From Pseudomonas sp. TNT3 (GTDB lineage Bacteria > Pseudomonadota > Gammaproteobacteria > Pseudomonadales > Pseudomonadaceae), in assembly GCF_010095445.2 (NCBI RefSeq), contig NZ_WFGV02000020.1, positions 33,742-97,741 on the forward strand: 64,000 nt of DNA, written 5' to 3'. The notes under the pieces were generated by a model. The model made no database searches, had not been told where the DNA came from, and was given only the letters and a program-made list of their open reading frames with translations. Both the position numbers and the translations under genes were made by a program. Below, piece after piece: positions 44,237 through 54,206 of this stretch (the stretch's first letter is position 1; every line of letters starts with the position of its first letter).

Positions 44237-46684
44237 TCAGCGGACCTTACCTTCGGCCAGCGCCAACTCCTCTTTGTCGAAATCATCGACGTCGATCACC
44301 TTGCGTCGCGCCGTTTCGGCATCACGCAGGGTTTGTGCTTCTACCGGCTGCAACGCACCCGCCTCCAGCGCTGCATCGATCGCGTGCTCCCCGGCGGCCG
44401 GTTTGACCTGGCCACTTTTGAGCGCCACATGCAGTTTTTTCTGCAGCGGCTGCGCTGCATTCAGCAGGTTGCACGCGTGTTGCAGAGCGCCGACGGCGTC
44501 ATCGGCCGACTGCGGACGGTAGCACCCACCCAGCAGTTCCTCGAGGGTCGGATCGCCCTTGGCGCGACCAATCACAGCCGCCACTTGCGCACCGAGTTTG
44601 TCCGATGGTCCCTTGTGACGACGACCGAACGGAAAGACGATCACGCGCAGCAGACAGCCCAGCACCTTATTGGGGAAGTTGGTCAGCAGTTCATCCAGCG
44701 CCCGTTCCGACTGGCCGAGACTCTCTTCCATGGCCCAGGTAAACAGCGGGGCCATATGGTCGGGAGAATCGAGATCGTGATAACGCTTGAGCGCGGCGGA
44801 AGCGAGGTACATGTTGCTGAGCACATCCCCGAGGCGCGCCGACAAGCGTTCGCGACGCTTAAGTTCGCCACCCAGCAACATCATGCTGAGGTCGGCGAGC
44901 ATGGCGAATGCGGCGGCCTGACGGTTCAGTGCGCGGAAGTAACCCTGGCTGAGCCCGTTACCCGGCGCCCGTTCGAAATGGCCGAAACCAAGGTTCAACA
45001 CCAGCGTGCTGGCGGCGTTGCTCACGGCAAAACCGATGTGCTGGAGCAGCAGACCATCAAATTCAATGAGGGCCTGATCCTTGTCCTCACGACCGGCAAG
45101 CGCCATTTCCTTGAGGACGAAAGGATGGCAGCGAATCGCGCCCTGACCGAAGATCATCAGGTTACGCGAAAGAATATTCGCGCCTTCCACCGTGATGAAG
45201 ATCGGCGCGCCATTCCAGCTGCGACCCAGGTAATTGTTCGGGCCCATGATGATCGCTTTGCCGCCGTGAACGTCCATGGCGTGGCTGATGCATTCGCGTC
45301 CGCGTTCGGTGAGGTGGTACTTGAGAATCGCCGACAGCACCGACGGTTTCTCGCCCAGATCCACGGCGTTGGCGGTCAGCATTCGCGCGGCGTCCATCAT
45401 CCAGGCGTTACCGCCGATGCGCGCCATGGCTTCCTGAATGCCTTCGAAGGCTGAGAGTGGCACGTTGAACTGCTCGCGAACCTGCGCGTATTGCCCGGTC
45501 ACCAGGCTGGTGAACTTCGCCGCGCCGGTACCCACTGCCGGGAGGGAAATCGAGCGCCCGACCGACAGGCAATTCATCAACATCATCCAGCCCTTGCCGA
45601 GCATTTCCTGGCCGCCGATGAGGAATTCCAGTGGCACGAACACGTCTTTGCCGGAGTTGGGGCCGTTCATGAACGCGGCGCCCAGTGGCAGGTGACGGCG
45701 ACCGATTTCAACGCCGGCAGTGTCGGTTGGAATCAGCGCCAGGCTGATGCCCAGGTCTTCCTTGTCACCCAGCAGATGGTCCGGGTCGTAGGCCTTGAAT
45801 GCCAGGCCGAGAAGGGTAGCGACGGGTCCGAGGGTGATGTAGCGCTTTTCCCAGTTCAGGCGCAGGCCCAGTGTTTCCTTGCCTTCCCATTCACCTTTGC
45901 AGATAACGCCGGTATCGGGCATGGCCCCTGCATCCGAGCCCGCGAGCGGTCCGGTAAGGGCGAAGCACGGAATGTCGTCACCGCGCGCGAGGCGTGGCAG
46001 GTAGTGGTTGCGTTGTTCGTCGGTGCCGTAGTGCAACAGCAGTTCAGCAGGGCCGAGGGAGTTGGGCACCATCACGGTGGAGGCGAGGTCGCCGCTGCGA
46101 GTCGCCAGTTTCATTGCGACCTGTGAGTGGGCGTAGGCGGAGAAGCCCTTGCCACCGAATTCTTTTGGAATGATCAGGGCGAAAAAGCCGTTCTCCTTGA
46201 TGTGGCTCCAGGCTTCTGGCGGCAAGTCCATGTCCTGGCCGATTTGCCAGTCGGTCACCATGGCGCAGAGTTCTTCGGTCGGACCGTCGATGAATGCCTG
46301 TTCTTCTTCGCTCAATTGCACTTTTGGATAGGACAGCAGTTTGTCCCAGTCCGGCCGGCCGCTGAACAGTTCACCATCCCACCAGACGGTGCCGGCATCG
46401 ATGGCGTCGCGTTCTGTTTGCGACATTGGCGGCAGTGTTTTCTGAAACCAGCTGAACAGTGGCGCACTGAAAAATTTGCGACGCAGATCGGGCAGCAACA
46501 AAGGCGCCGCAACGGCTGCGATCAACACCCAGAGCACCAGCAATAACCATCCCGGCGCGTGACTGAATGCGCCCATCGCCACGACGTAGACAGCGACGAT
46601 GCACAGTGCGGGGAGCGGGGCGGTGCGGCGGTGGGCCAGGTAGGCGATGCCGACAATCAGAACCAGTATCCACAACAACAGCAT
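44237..46684 (-). CDS. fadE: Acyl-CoA dehydrogenase FadE
   Basis: The ATG at 46684 with GGAGG upstream gives 815 residues, the length of gammaproteobacterial FadE. Two or three N-terminal TMs (about 4-60) anchor the enzyme, followed by the acyl-CoA dehydrogenase core with FALTGPLAGSDAGAMPD, DVHGGKAIIMGPNNY and a C-terminal domain with YHLTERGRECISHAMD. FadE does the first FAD-dependent step of fatty acid beta-oxidation. It lies alone between terminators, divergent from the transglutaminase-like gene. Confidence 0.94.
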   Translation of the reverse strand: MLLLWILVLIVGIAYLAHRRTAPLPALCIVAVYVVAMGAFSHAPGWLLLVLWVLIAAVAAPLLLPDLRRKFFSAPLFSWFQKTLPPMSQTERDAIDAGTVWWDGELFSGRPDWDKLLSYPKVQLSEEEQAFIDGPTEELCAMVTDWQIGQDMDLPPEAWSHIKENGFFALIIPKEFGGKGFSAYAHSQVAMKLATRSGDLASTVMVPNSLGPAELLLHYGTDEQRNHYLPRLARGDDIPCFALTGPLAGSDAGAMPDTGVICKGEWEGKETLGLRLNWEKRYITLGPVATLLGLAFKAYDPDHLLGDKEDLGISLALIPTDTAGVEIGRRHLPLGAAFMNGPNSGKDVFVPLEFLIGGQEMLGKGWMMLMNCLSVGRSISLPAVGTGAAKFTSLVTGQYAQVREQFNVPLSAFEGIQEAMARIGGNAWMMDAARMLTANAVDLGEKPSVLSAILKYHLTERGRECISHAMDVHGGKAIIMGPNNYLGRSWNGAPIFITVEGANILSRNLMIFGQGAIRCHPFVLKEMALAGREDKDQALIEFDGLLLQHIGFAVSNAASTLVLNLGFGHFERAPGNGLSQGYFRALNRQAAAFAMLADLSMMLLGGELKRRERLSARLGDVLSNMYLASAALKRYHDLDSPDHMAPLFTWAMEESLGQSERALDELLTNFPNKVLGCLLRVIVFPFGRRHKGPSDKLGAQVAAVIGRAKGDPTLEELLGGCYRPQSADDAVGALQHACNLLNAAQPLQKKLHVALKSGQVKPAAGEHAIDAALEAGALQPVEAQTLRDAETARRKVIDVDDFDKEELALAEGKVR

Positions 46685-46933
46685 ATTTAATCCTCCGTGA
46701 ACCAGGGGCAAAACCAACCTTCAGAGCTTAGACGGCATCCGTAAAACAGGGTGATCAGAGCGAGGTGATTGAATTCGTGGGAAACCTTCAACGCGTTTTG
46801 CAGGATCAGTGGGCATCAGGGCGCGGCATTCGTTCGCTACCGGCGCGGCTATGCGTCCATGTTTGGCCGAAACGTCGTTATCTCTGTGCTGAAGCTGTCG
46901 CTAGACTCGTGGCTTCCCCAGGAGATTGTTCTC

Positions 46934-47593
46934 ATGCACGAGTATCTGAGTCCCGGCCGCTTCATCGATAGTGACCATCCGTCCGTGGTGGAGTTCGCTG
47001 AAAAACATCGGGGCGCCAGTCGCGACCCGCTCGAGCAGGCGATCAATCTTTATTACGCGGTGCGCGAAGCCGTGCGCTACAACCCTTACACCTTCAGCCG
47101 CGACCCGCAAACCCTGCGCGGCAGTTATGCGCTGGCGGCCGGGGAGAGTTACTGCGTGCCCAAAGCCACGTTGCTGGCGGGTGCCGCACGACATTGCGGT
47201 ATCCCTGCACGTATTGGCCTGGCGGATGTGCGCAATCACCTGTCGACGCCGCGGTTACTCGAGCTGCTCAAGAGTGATGTGTTCGCCATGCACGGCTATA
47301 CCGAGTTGTTTTTGAACGGCCGCTGGGTCAAAGCCACGCCTGCGTTCAATCAAGGATTGTGTGAACTGTTCAATGTCGCGCCGCTGGAATTCGACGGGAT
47401 CAACGACAGCGTTTTTCATCCCTTCAATCGCGATGGTGAGCAGTTGATGGAGTACCTGATCGATCACGGTCAGTTTACCGACGTGCCCGAAGCGTTCTTT
47501 TTCGAGCACCTGGAAAAATGCTATCCACACCTCTTCAGCGATCAATTGCCGCCGTTGCTGGGTGACATGCAGGGCGATTTGAGTCGCGCCTGA
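46934..47593 (+). CDS. Transglutaminase-like protein
   Basis: The ATG at 46934 with CAGGAG upstream gives 219 residues. The papain-like transglutaminase core shows Cys74 in ESYCVPKATL and His120 in FAMHGYTELF, but the usual third-residue motif (D-P-T) reads KATPAFN, so the Asp seems replaced by Thr135. It has no signal peptide, so it is cytoplasmic. The family includes peptidases and predicted cross-linking enzymes; the precise role is unknown. Confidence 0.82.
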   Translation: MHEYLSPGRFIDSDHPSVVEFAEKHRGASRDPLEQAINLYYAVREAVRYNPYTFSRDPQTLRGSYALAAGESYCVPKATLLAGAARHCGIPARIGLADVRNHLSTPRLLELLKSDVFAMHGYTELFLNGRWVKATPAFNQGLCELFNVAPLEFDGINDSVFHPFNRDGEQLMEYLIDHGQFTDVPEAFFFEHLEKCYPHLFSDQLPPLLGDMQGDLSRA

Positions 47594-47636
47594 TCCGGCG
47601 TATGCTGCCTGCGCATTCATCCATAAAGAGGCGGTC

Positions 47637-48260
47637 ATGCTGAAGATCTGGGGTCGGAAAAATTCGTCGAATGTCAGAAAGCCGTTATGGGCCGCCGAAG
47701 AGCTGGGCCTGGCCTATGAGGCGATTGATGCGGGCGGCGCGTTCGGGGTGGTCGATACGCCCGAGTATCGAGCGATGAATCCCAATGGCCGTGTGCCGGT
47801 TATTCAGGACGATGGTTTCGTACTTTGGGAATCCAATGCCATCGTTCGTTACCTGATGGCCCGTCATGCCAACGACACCCATTGGTACGCGGCGGATCCG
47901 CAAGCCCGCGCGGCTGCCGACAAGTGGATGGACTGGACCACCTCAAGTTTTGCCGGCCCTTTCCGCACCGTGTTCTGGGGCGTGTTGCGCACCCCGGCAG
48001 ATCAGCAGGACTGGTCCGCCATCAACGCCGCTATCAAAGAGTGCAACGGCTTACTGGCGATGGCCGATGCGGCACTGGCAACCCAGCCTTACCTGTCGGG
48101 TAACGAGATCGGCATGGGCGACATTCCCCTGGGCAGTTTTATTTATGCCTGGTTCGAGATGCCGATCGAGCGTGCGCCGCAACCCCATCTGCAAGCCTGG
48201 TACGCACGGCTCAAGCAGCGTCCGGCGTATCAGAAAGCCGTCATGACCGCGTTGACTTAA
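47637..48260 (+). CDS. Glutathione S-transferase family protein
   Basis: The 207-residue protein begins MLKIWGRKNSSNVRKPLWAAEE, with the thioredoxin-like domain carrying NPNGRVPVIQDDGFVLWESNAI (cis-proline and Glu-Ser glutathione-binding pair), followed by the helical domain with LSGNEIGMGDIPLGSFIY. AAAGAGG lies upstream of the ATG. It is unrelated in detail to the GST remnant at 28423. The reaction is not specified by sequence. Confidence 0.9.
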   Translation: MLKIWGRKNSSNVRKPLWAAEELGLAYEAIDAGGAFGVVDTPEYRAMNPNGRVPVIQDDGFVLWESNAIVRYLMARHANDTHWYAADPQARAAADKWMDWTTSSFAGPFRTVFWGVLRTPADQQDWSAINAAIKECNGLLAMADAALATQPYLSGNEIGMGDIPLGSFIYAWFEMPIERAPQPHLQAWYARLKQRPAYQKAVMTALT

Positions 48261-48392
48261 TACTCACTATCGACACGCTTGACTGTACTTGTGTGGCGAC
48301 GACAAGCACCATTGCCTTCATGCGCCGTGGTTGTGTTAGTCGCCGCCCGCCCTTATCTATCTCTTCCTTTCCTTCTTGGTGCGTAATCCGAT

Positions 48393-49325
48393 ATGAGTTC
48401 CGCTCTGTCCATCCGGCAGCTAACCAAAACCTACGGCAACGGTTTCCAGGCCCTGAGTGGTATCGATCTGGACGTCGCTGAAGGTGACTTTTTTGCCTTG
48501 CTCGGCCCTAACGGCGCGGGCAAATCCACGACCATCGGCATTCTCTCTACCCTGGTGAACAAGACCAGCGGCACGGTGAATATCTTCGGTCACGACCTGG
48601 ACAAGAATCCTGCGCAACTCAAACGCTCCATCGGCGTGGTGCCCCAGGAATTCAACTTCAACCAGTTCGAGAAGACGTTCGACATCGTCGTCACCCAGGC
48701 CGGTTACTACGGCATCCCGCCGAAGATCGCCAAGGAACGTGCTGAGCAATACCTGACCCAGCTCGGGTTGTGGGACAAGCGTGACGTGCCATCGCGCTCG
48801 TTGTCCGGCGGCATGAAGCGTCGACTGATGATCGCCCGTGCGCTGGTTCATGAGCCGCGCCTGTTGATCCTCGACGAACCGACGGCAGGGGTGGATATCG
48901 AATTGCGTCGTTCGATGTGGACCTTCCTGACCGAGCTGAACCAGAAAGGCATCACCATCATCCTCACCACGCATTATCTGGAAGAGGCTGAGCAGTTGTG
49001 CCGCAATATCGGGATCATCGATCACGGCACCATCGTCGAGAACACCAGCATGAAACAGCTGCTCGGTCAGCTGCATGTGGAGACGTTCCTGCTCGATCTG
49101 AAGAACACGCTGAACGTGGCGCCGCAGTTGCTCGGTTATCCGACCAAGCTGCTGGACAGCCACACGCTGGAGGTCCAGGTCGACAAGGCGATGGGCATCA
49201 CTGCGCTGTTCACTCAACTTGCTCAGCAAAATATCGAAGTGCTGAGCCTGCGTAACAAAACCAATCGCCTCGAGGAGTTGTTCGTGTCCCTGGTGGAGAA
49301 AAATCTGTCGAAGGTGGCGGTATGA
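48393..49325 (+). CDS. ABC transporter ATP-binding protein (YadG-like)
   Basis: The 310-residue protein has Walker A GPNGAGKST, signature LSGGMKRRL and Walker B LLILDEPTAGVD, followed by a C-terminal extension of about 80 residues. It resembles the YadG ATPase of an ABC-2 exporter. The permease gene starts inside its stop (ATGA), so they are one operon. Confidence 0.93.
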   Translation: MSSALSIRQLTKTYGNGFQALSGIDLDVAEGDFFALLGPNGAGKSTTIGILSTLVNKTSGTVNIFGHDLDKNPAQLKRSIGVVPQEFNFNQFEKTFDIVVTQAGYYGIPPKIAKERAEQYLTQLGLWDKRDVPSRSLSGGMKRRLMIARALVHEPRLLILDEPTAGVDIELRRSMWTFLTELNQKGITIILTTHYLEEAEQLCRNIGIIDHGTIVENTSMKQLLGQLHVETFLLDLKNTLNVAPQLLGYPTKLLDSHTLEVQVDKAMGITALFTQLAQQNIEVLSLRNKTNRLEELFVSLVEKNLSKVAV

Positions 49326-50101
49326 GTTCCGAGCTGCAACCCAACCTCGTTGCCCTCAATACCATCGTTTATCGCGAGGTCAGACGCTTTACCCGGATCT
49401 GGCCGCAAACACTGCTACCGCCAGCGATCACCATGGTTCTGTACTTCGTGATCTTTGGCAATCTGATCGGTCGGCAGATCGGTGATATGGGTGGCTTCAC
49501 CTACATGGAATACATCGTGCCGGGCCTGATCATGATGTCGGTGATCACCAACTCCTATGGCAACGTGGTGTCGAGTTTCTTCGGCAGCAAGTTCCAGCGC
49601 TCCATCGAAGAGTTGATGGTGTCGCCGGTGTCGCCGCACACGATTCTGATCGGCTACACCTTGGGCGGCGTGTTGCGCGGCTTGATGGTCGGGGTGATCG
49701 TGACGATGCTGTCGCTGTTTTTCACCAAGCTGCAGGTGCATCACCTGGGTGTGACCGTTCTGGTGGTGGTGCTGACGGCGACGATTTTTTCGCTGCTGGG
49801 CTTCATCAACGCAGTGTTTGCACGTAACTTCGATGACATCTCGATCATCCCGACGTTTGTGCTGACGCCGCTGACGTACCTGGGTGGGGTGTTCTACTCG
49901 ATCTCGTTGCTGCCTCCGTTCTGGCAGACCGTGTCCCTGGCGAATCCGGTGTTGCACATGGTCAACGCGTTCCGCTACGGCATCCTTGGCGTTTCGGATA
50001 TCAAGATCAGTGTCGCGATCACGTTCATGCTGGTGGCGACGGTTGTGTTGTATATCGGTTGTGCGCGATTGCTGGTGAGTGGGCGCGGGATGCGTACTTA
50101 A
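49322..50101 (+). CDS. ABC-2 type permease (YadH-like)
   Basis: The 259-residue membrane protein has six hydrophobic segments, the ABC-2 pattern, with EYIVPGLIMMSVI and FLVFF-like helices and FGSKFQRSIEELMVSPVS between helices 2 and 3. It pairs with the ATPase 48393-49325 as an exporter of unknown substrate. The context after a GST matches PA2813-PA2811 order from memory. Confidence 0.92.
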   Translation: MSSELQPNLVALNTIVYREVRRFTRIWPQTLLPPAITMVLYFVIFGNLIGRQIGDMGGFTYMEYIVPGLIMMSVITNSYGNVVSSFFGSKFQRSIEELMVSPVSPHTILIGYTLGGVLRGLMVGVIVTMLSLFFTKLQVHHLGVTVLVVVLTATIFSLLGFINAVFARNFDDISIIPTFVLTPLTYLGGVFYSISLLPPFWQTVSLANPVLHMVNAFRYGILGVSDIKISVAITFMLVATVVLYIGCARLLVSGRGMRT

Positions 50102-50125
50102 CCTCAGTCCGGCACCGCAAAAACA

Positions 50126-50152
50126 AACGGCCTCCCAAGTGGAGGCCGTTGT
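50126..50152 (-). terminator. Terminator after the DUF2062 gene
   Basis: ACGGCCTCC / GGAGGCCGT stem; on the reverse strand TTTGTTTTTG follows. Confidence 0.8.
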
Positions 50153-50158
50153 GCATTC

Positions 50159-50674
50159 TTACATCCGTTTTTTCTTGCGCCGCTTCCACTGTCGACTGAC
50201 CCACCAGCGCCAATACGTCATGGTCAGGCAGTAGGCCAGCGCGCCGAGCGCCAGTCCCGTCACTACCGAACCCAGCAAGAAGGGCTGCCACATCGTCGAA
50301 AGCTCGCCGCTGATCCATTCCCAGGTCAACTCGTCGGGCAAATGACGGGCAGGGATGTCCATGAGCCAGGCGCCTGTCTGGTAGGTGCAGAAAAATACCA
50401 CCGGCATGGTGATCGGGTTGGTCAACCAGACCAGGCTGACGGCGATTGGAATGTTGCCGCGCACCATAATGGCGAGGGCCGCGGCAACCAGCATCTGCAA
50501 CGGAATCGGCAGGAATGCCGCAAACAGCCCGACCGCCATCGCCCGGGCGACCGAGTGGCGGTTGAGGTGCCAAAGGTTCGGGTCATGCAGCAGGGTGCCA
50601 AGAAAGCGTAAGGACTTGTGTTCCCTGATGCTCGTCGGGTCTGGCATGTAACGTTTGAATAAGCGCCGGGGCAT
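50159..50674 (-). CDS. DUF2062 membrane protein
   Basis: The ATG at 50674 gives 171 residues starting MPRRLFKRYMPDPTSIREH. Two or three hydrophobic segments follow, including VARAMAVGLFAAFLPIPLQM and SLVWLTNPITMPVVFF, the hallmark of DUF2062; the C-terminus is strongly basic (RKKKRM). Its function is unknown. It is divergent from comEC. Confidence 0.88.
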   Translation of the reverse strand: MPRRLFKRYMPDPTSIREHKSLRFLGTLLHDPNLWHLNRHSVARAMAVGLFAAFLPIPLQMLVAAALAIMVRGNIPIAVSLVWLTNPITMPVVFFCTYQTGAWLMDIPARHLPDELTWEWISGELSTMWQPFLLGSVVTGLALGALAYCLTMTYWRWWVSRQWKRRKKKRM

Positions 50675-50809
50675 AGGGCTTCTCGGTCGGTTAAGGCGGC
50701 AAGTATGTCTGGATTCTATAAACCGCCCATTCAGACTTTGTGACAATTAATAACGATGACTGTGCGGTCGGCCAGCTAAGCCTAGGGGGGAACTCTCAAG
50801 GACGGGCTT

Positions 50810-53044
50810 ATGCGCACAGGGATGTTAGCGCTGGCGTTGGGTCTGCTGACCCTGCGTTTTTTACCGGCTTTACCGCCGGTCTGGTTGTGGATGTTGTTGC
50901 CTGTGGCCGGTTTGATGGTGTTGCCCTTTCGGGCCTATCCATTGGCATTCTTTCTGTTCGGCTTGAGTTGGGCGGGTGCGAATGCGCAATGGGCGCTGAA
51001 TGATCGCTTGGCACCCCGACTCGACGGCGAGACGCGTTGGGTGGAGGGGCGAGTGACAGGGTTGCCCCAAAACGCCGAGGGCGTGGTGCGCTTTGAGCTG
51101 ACGGACAGCCATTCACGACGTTCGAAACTGCCAAAGCTGATGCGTTTGGCCTGGTACGACGGGCCGCCAGTCAACAGCGGTGAACGTTGGCGATTGGCAG
51201 TCAAATTGAAGCGTCCTGCCGGATTGCTCAACCCGCACGCCTTCGATTATGACGCCTGGCTGCTGGCTAAGGGCATCGGTGCAACGGGCACGGTCAAGGA
51301 GGGTGAAAGGCTCGCAGAGGCTCGCGGAGCCTGGCGCGACGGCATTCGCCAACGCCTGCAGAATGTCGACGCCCAAGGACGATCCGGGGCGTTGGCCGCA
51401 CTGGTCCTGGGGGACGGTGCCGGGCTGAGCCGCGAAGATTGGCAAGTGCTGCAAGACACCGGAACCGTGCATTTGCTGGTCATATCCGGGCAGCACATTG
51501 GTCTGTTGGCGGGCGTCGTGTACCTGCTGATCGCCGGGTTGGCTCGCTTTGGCGCATGGCCGGGTCGTTTGCCCTGGCTGCCATGGGCGTGCGGCCTCGC
51601 GTTCGGTGCTGCGGTGGGTTATGGCCTGCTCGCCGGGTTCGATGTGCCGGTGCGGCGAGCGTGTGTGATGATCGGCCTGGTGCTGTTGTGGCGCCTGCGC
51701 TTTCGCCACCTCGGCGCCTGGTGGCCGCTGTTGCTGGCACTCAACGGTGTGTTGCTGATGGATCCGCTGGCGAGCCTGCAGCCGGGTTTCTGGCTGTCCT
51801 TCGCCGCGGTTGGCGTCCTGATTTTTACCTTCGGTGGTCGGTTGGGCCCGTGGAGCTGGTGGCAAACCTGGACGCGCGCCCAATGGCTGATCGCGATCGG
51901 CTTGTGCCCGTTTCTACTGATTCTAGGCCTGCCGATCAGTATCAGCGGTCCGCTGACGAATCTGCTGGCGGTGCCCTGGATCAGTCTGTTGGTACTCCCG
52001 CCCGCGTTGCTCGGTACGCTCTTATTGCCCATTCCCTATGTGGGCGAGGGTTTGTTGTGGCTGGCTGGAGGTCTGATCGACTGGCTATTCAAAGGCCTGG
52101 CGCTGATCGCCGGGCAGTTGCCGGCCTGGGTCCCGGTTGCGATCCCGTTGTGGACGTGGGCATTGGGCACTCTGGGGGCCTTGCTGCTGCTGATGCCACG
52201 TGGCGTGCCGCTGCGTCTGGCGGGTTGGCCGCTGTTTTTATTGCTCATCTTTCCTCCCCGTCCGGAAATCCCGGAAGGCGTAGCAGACGTCTGGCAACTG
52301 GATGTCGGCCAGGGACTGGCGATCCTTGTGCGCACGCGCCATCACACCTTGTTGTATGACGCCGGACCACGATCCGGTGATTCCGATCTGGGCGAGCGGG
52401 TAGTGCTGCCGACGTTGCGCAAACTGGGCGTCAACGCGATCGACCTGATGTTGATCAGCCACGCTCACGCCGATCACGCTGGCGGTGTGCGGGCGGTTGC
52501 CCGTGGCTTGCCCGTCAGTCAGATCGTCGGTGGCGAGCCTTTGCCTTTTGTGGATGGGCTGAGCGCTGAAGACTGCGAAAGTGGGCGGCAATGGAATTGG
52601 GATGGCGTGAACTTCCAACTCTGGCAGTGGGCATCGGCCCATGACAGCAACTCAAGGTCCTGTGTGCTGCAAATCGAGGCCGGGGGCGAGCGTTTGCTGC
52701 TAACCGGTGACATAGAAGGCGCCGCCGAAAGAGCACTGCTCGACAGCCCGCTGGCGGTCAGCACCGATTGGTTGCAGTCACCTCATCACGGCAGTCGCAC
52801 GTCGTCTTCGATGGCCCTGCTGAACCGGTTGCAACCCAAGTCGGTGCTGATTTCCCGGGGTAATGGCAATTCCTTCGGTCATCCCCATCCAACGGTCATG
52901 GCACGCTATCGAAAAAGTGGCCTGAACATTTACGACAGCGCTGATCAAGGTGCCGTTCATCTGCAACTGGGCCGTTTCAAGCCACCCGTGACGATGCGTC
53001 AGGAACGGCGATTCTGGCGTGATCCGCCGCCGCTTCCGATGTAA
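50810..53044 (+). CDS. comEC: DNA uptake channel ComEC/Rec2
   Basis: The 744-residue protein has an N-terminal DUF4131-like region, the Competence multi-pass membrane domain (with LLVISGQHIGLLAGVVYLL) and a C-terminal metallo-beta-lactamase-like domain with SHAHADHAGG. This is the full-length layout of ComEC, the inner-membrane channel for single-stranded DNA in natural transformation. Whether this strain is competent is unknown. exbB begins 98 bases later. Confidence 0.93.
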   Translation: MRTGMLALALGLLTLRFLPALPPVWLWMLLPVAGLMVLPFRAYPLAFFLFGLSWAGANAQWALNDRLAPRLDGETRWVEGRVTGLPQNAEGVVRFELTDSHSRRSKLPKLMRLAWYDGPPVNSGERWRLAVKLKRPAGLLNPHAFDYDAWLLAKGIGATGTVKEGERLAEARGAWRDGIRQRLQNVDAQGRSGALAALVLGDGAGLSREDWQVLQDTGTVHLLVISGQHIGLLAGVVYLLIAGLARFGAWPGRLPWLPWACGLAFGAAVGYGLLAGFDVPVRRACVMIGLVLLWRLRFRHLGAWWPLLLALNGVLLMDPLASLQPGFWLSFAAVGVLIFTFGGRLGPWSWWQTWTRAQWLIAIGLCPFLLILGLPISISGPLTNLLAVPWISLLVLPPALLGTLLLPIPYVGEGLLWLAGGLIDWLFKGLALIAGQLPAWVPVAIPLWTWALGTLGALLLLMPRGVPLRLAGWPLFLLLIFPPRPEIPEGVADVWQLDVGQGLAILVRTRHHTLLYDAGPRSGDSDLGERVVLPTLRKLGVNAIDLMLISHAHADHAGGVRAVARGLPVSQIVGGEPLPFVDGLSAEDCESGRQWNWDGVNFQLWQWASAHDSNSRSCVLQIEAGGERLLLTGDIEGAAERALLDSPLAVSTDWLQSPHHGSRTSSSMALLNRLQPKSVLISRGNGNSFGHPHPTVMARYRKSGLNIYDSADQGAVHLQLGRFKPPVTMRQERRFWRDPPPLPM

Positions 53045-53142
53045 CGGTGTGTGATTGATGCCCGACCGGATGCGACATCACGGTCTTCGGTGCGCGCACC
53101 CCCTATGTTAGAGTGGCGCACTTTTTCGAGGGGACTGACACT

Positions 53143-53778
53143 GTGTGGGAATTGGTCAAATCCGGTGGCTGGATGATGCTGCCGATCATCCTGAGTTCCA
53201 TCGCGGCGATGGCGATTGTCGCCGAGCGTCTCTGGACCCTGCGAGCCAGCCGTGTGACCCCGGAGCATTTGCTCGGGCAGGTCTGGGTCTGGATCAAGGA
53301 CAAGCAACTCAATAAAGACAAACTCAAGGAACTGCGCGCCAACTCTCCGTTGGGCGAGATCCTGGCCGCCGGTCTGGCGAACTCCAAACATGGTCGCGAG
53401 ATCATGAAAGAGTGCATCGAAGAGGCGGCCGCCCGAGTCATTCATGAGCTTGAGCGTTACATCAATGCCTTGGGCACCATCGCGGCCATGGCCCCATTGC
53501 TGGGGTTGCTGGGTACGGTCCTGGGCATGATCGATATTTTCAGTGCGTTCATGGGCACGGGCATGACCACCAACGCCTCCGTACTGGCCGGTGGTATCTC
53601 CAAGGCGCTGATTACCACGGCGGCGGGCCTGATGGTCGGTATTCCTTCGGTCTTCTTCCACCGCTTCCTCCAGCGCCGGATCGATGAACTGGTGGTGGGC
53701 ATGGAGCAGGAAGCAATCAAGCTGGTTGAAGTGGTGCAGGGTGATCGTGACGTGGACCTGGCTGAGGGCAAAGCGTGA
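53143..53778 (+). CDS. exbB: ExbB/TolQ-family proton channel
   Basis: The GTG at 53143 with GAGGGGA upstream gives 211 residues; the upstream GTG at 53113 would sit in the comEC-exbB gap without a ribosome site. Three TMs (about 8-30, 105-128, 140-175) and the PLLGLLGTVLGMIDIF segment identify MotA/TolQ/ExbB. With ExbD it harvests proton motive force for TonB. The stop overlaps exbD. Confidence 0.92.
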   Translation: MWELVKSGGWMMLPIILSSIAAMAIVAERLWTLRASRVTPEHLLGQVWVWIKDKQLNKDKLKELRANSPLGEILAAGLANSKHGREIMKECIEEAAARVIHELERYINALGTIAAMAPLLGLLGTVLGMIDIFSAFMGTGMTTNASVLAGGISKALITTAAGLMVGIPSVFFHRFLQRRIDELVVGMEQEAIKLVEVVQGDRDVDLAEGKA

Positions 53779-54206
53779 AATTCCGCCGCAAGCAACGGGA
53801 AAATGTGGACATCAACCTCGCATCGTTGATCGACGTGGTGTTTATCCTGCTGCTGTTTTTCGTGGTCACGACCACGTTTACCCGTGAAACCCAATTGCGC
53901 GTCGAGTTGCCCGAGGCGGTCAGTGGTTCGCCTGCCGAAGATCAGCAGGCCAAGCAGCTGGACGTTGCCATCAGCGCCGAAGGCGTGTTTTCGGTCAACA
54001 ATCAGATATTGCCCAAGAACGATCTGGCAACCCTGATGGACGCGCTGAAAAAAGAGTCCAACGGTGATACCAATCTGCCGCTGTCTATCAGCGCTGACGG
54101 CAAGACACAGCATCAGTCCGTCATCACCGCCATGGACGCCGCAGGCAAGCTGGGCTTCAGTCACCTGCGCATGACCACTGTCGAAGCGTCGGCGCCCGCG
54201 CCCTGA
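53775..54206 (+). CDS. exbD: ExbD/TolR-family protein
   Basis: The GTG start at 53775 overlaps the exbB stop. The 143-residue protein has one N-terminal TM with the functional Asp in [12 protein letters not shown], then a periplasmic domain. Its stop overlaps the lpxK ATG. The order exbB-exbD-lpxK matches PA2983-PA2981 from memory, where these genes are a secondary Exb pair. Confidence 0.92.
   Translation: MKFRRKQRENVDINLASLIDVVFILLLFFVVTTTFTRETQLRVELPEAVSGSPAEDQQAKQLDVAISAEGVFSVNNQILPKNDLATLMDALKKESNGDTNLPLSISADGKTQHQSVITAMDAAGKLGFSHLRMTTVEASAPAP

Noticed and set aside
44027..45454. Open frame of 475 codons on the plus strand across fadE
   Set aside because: Antisense shadow of fadE with no recognisable domain or ribosome site.
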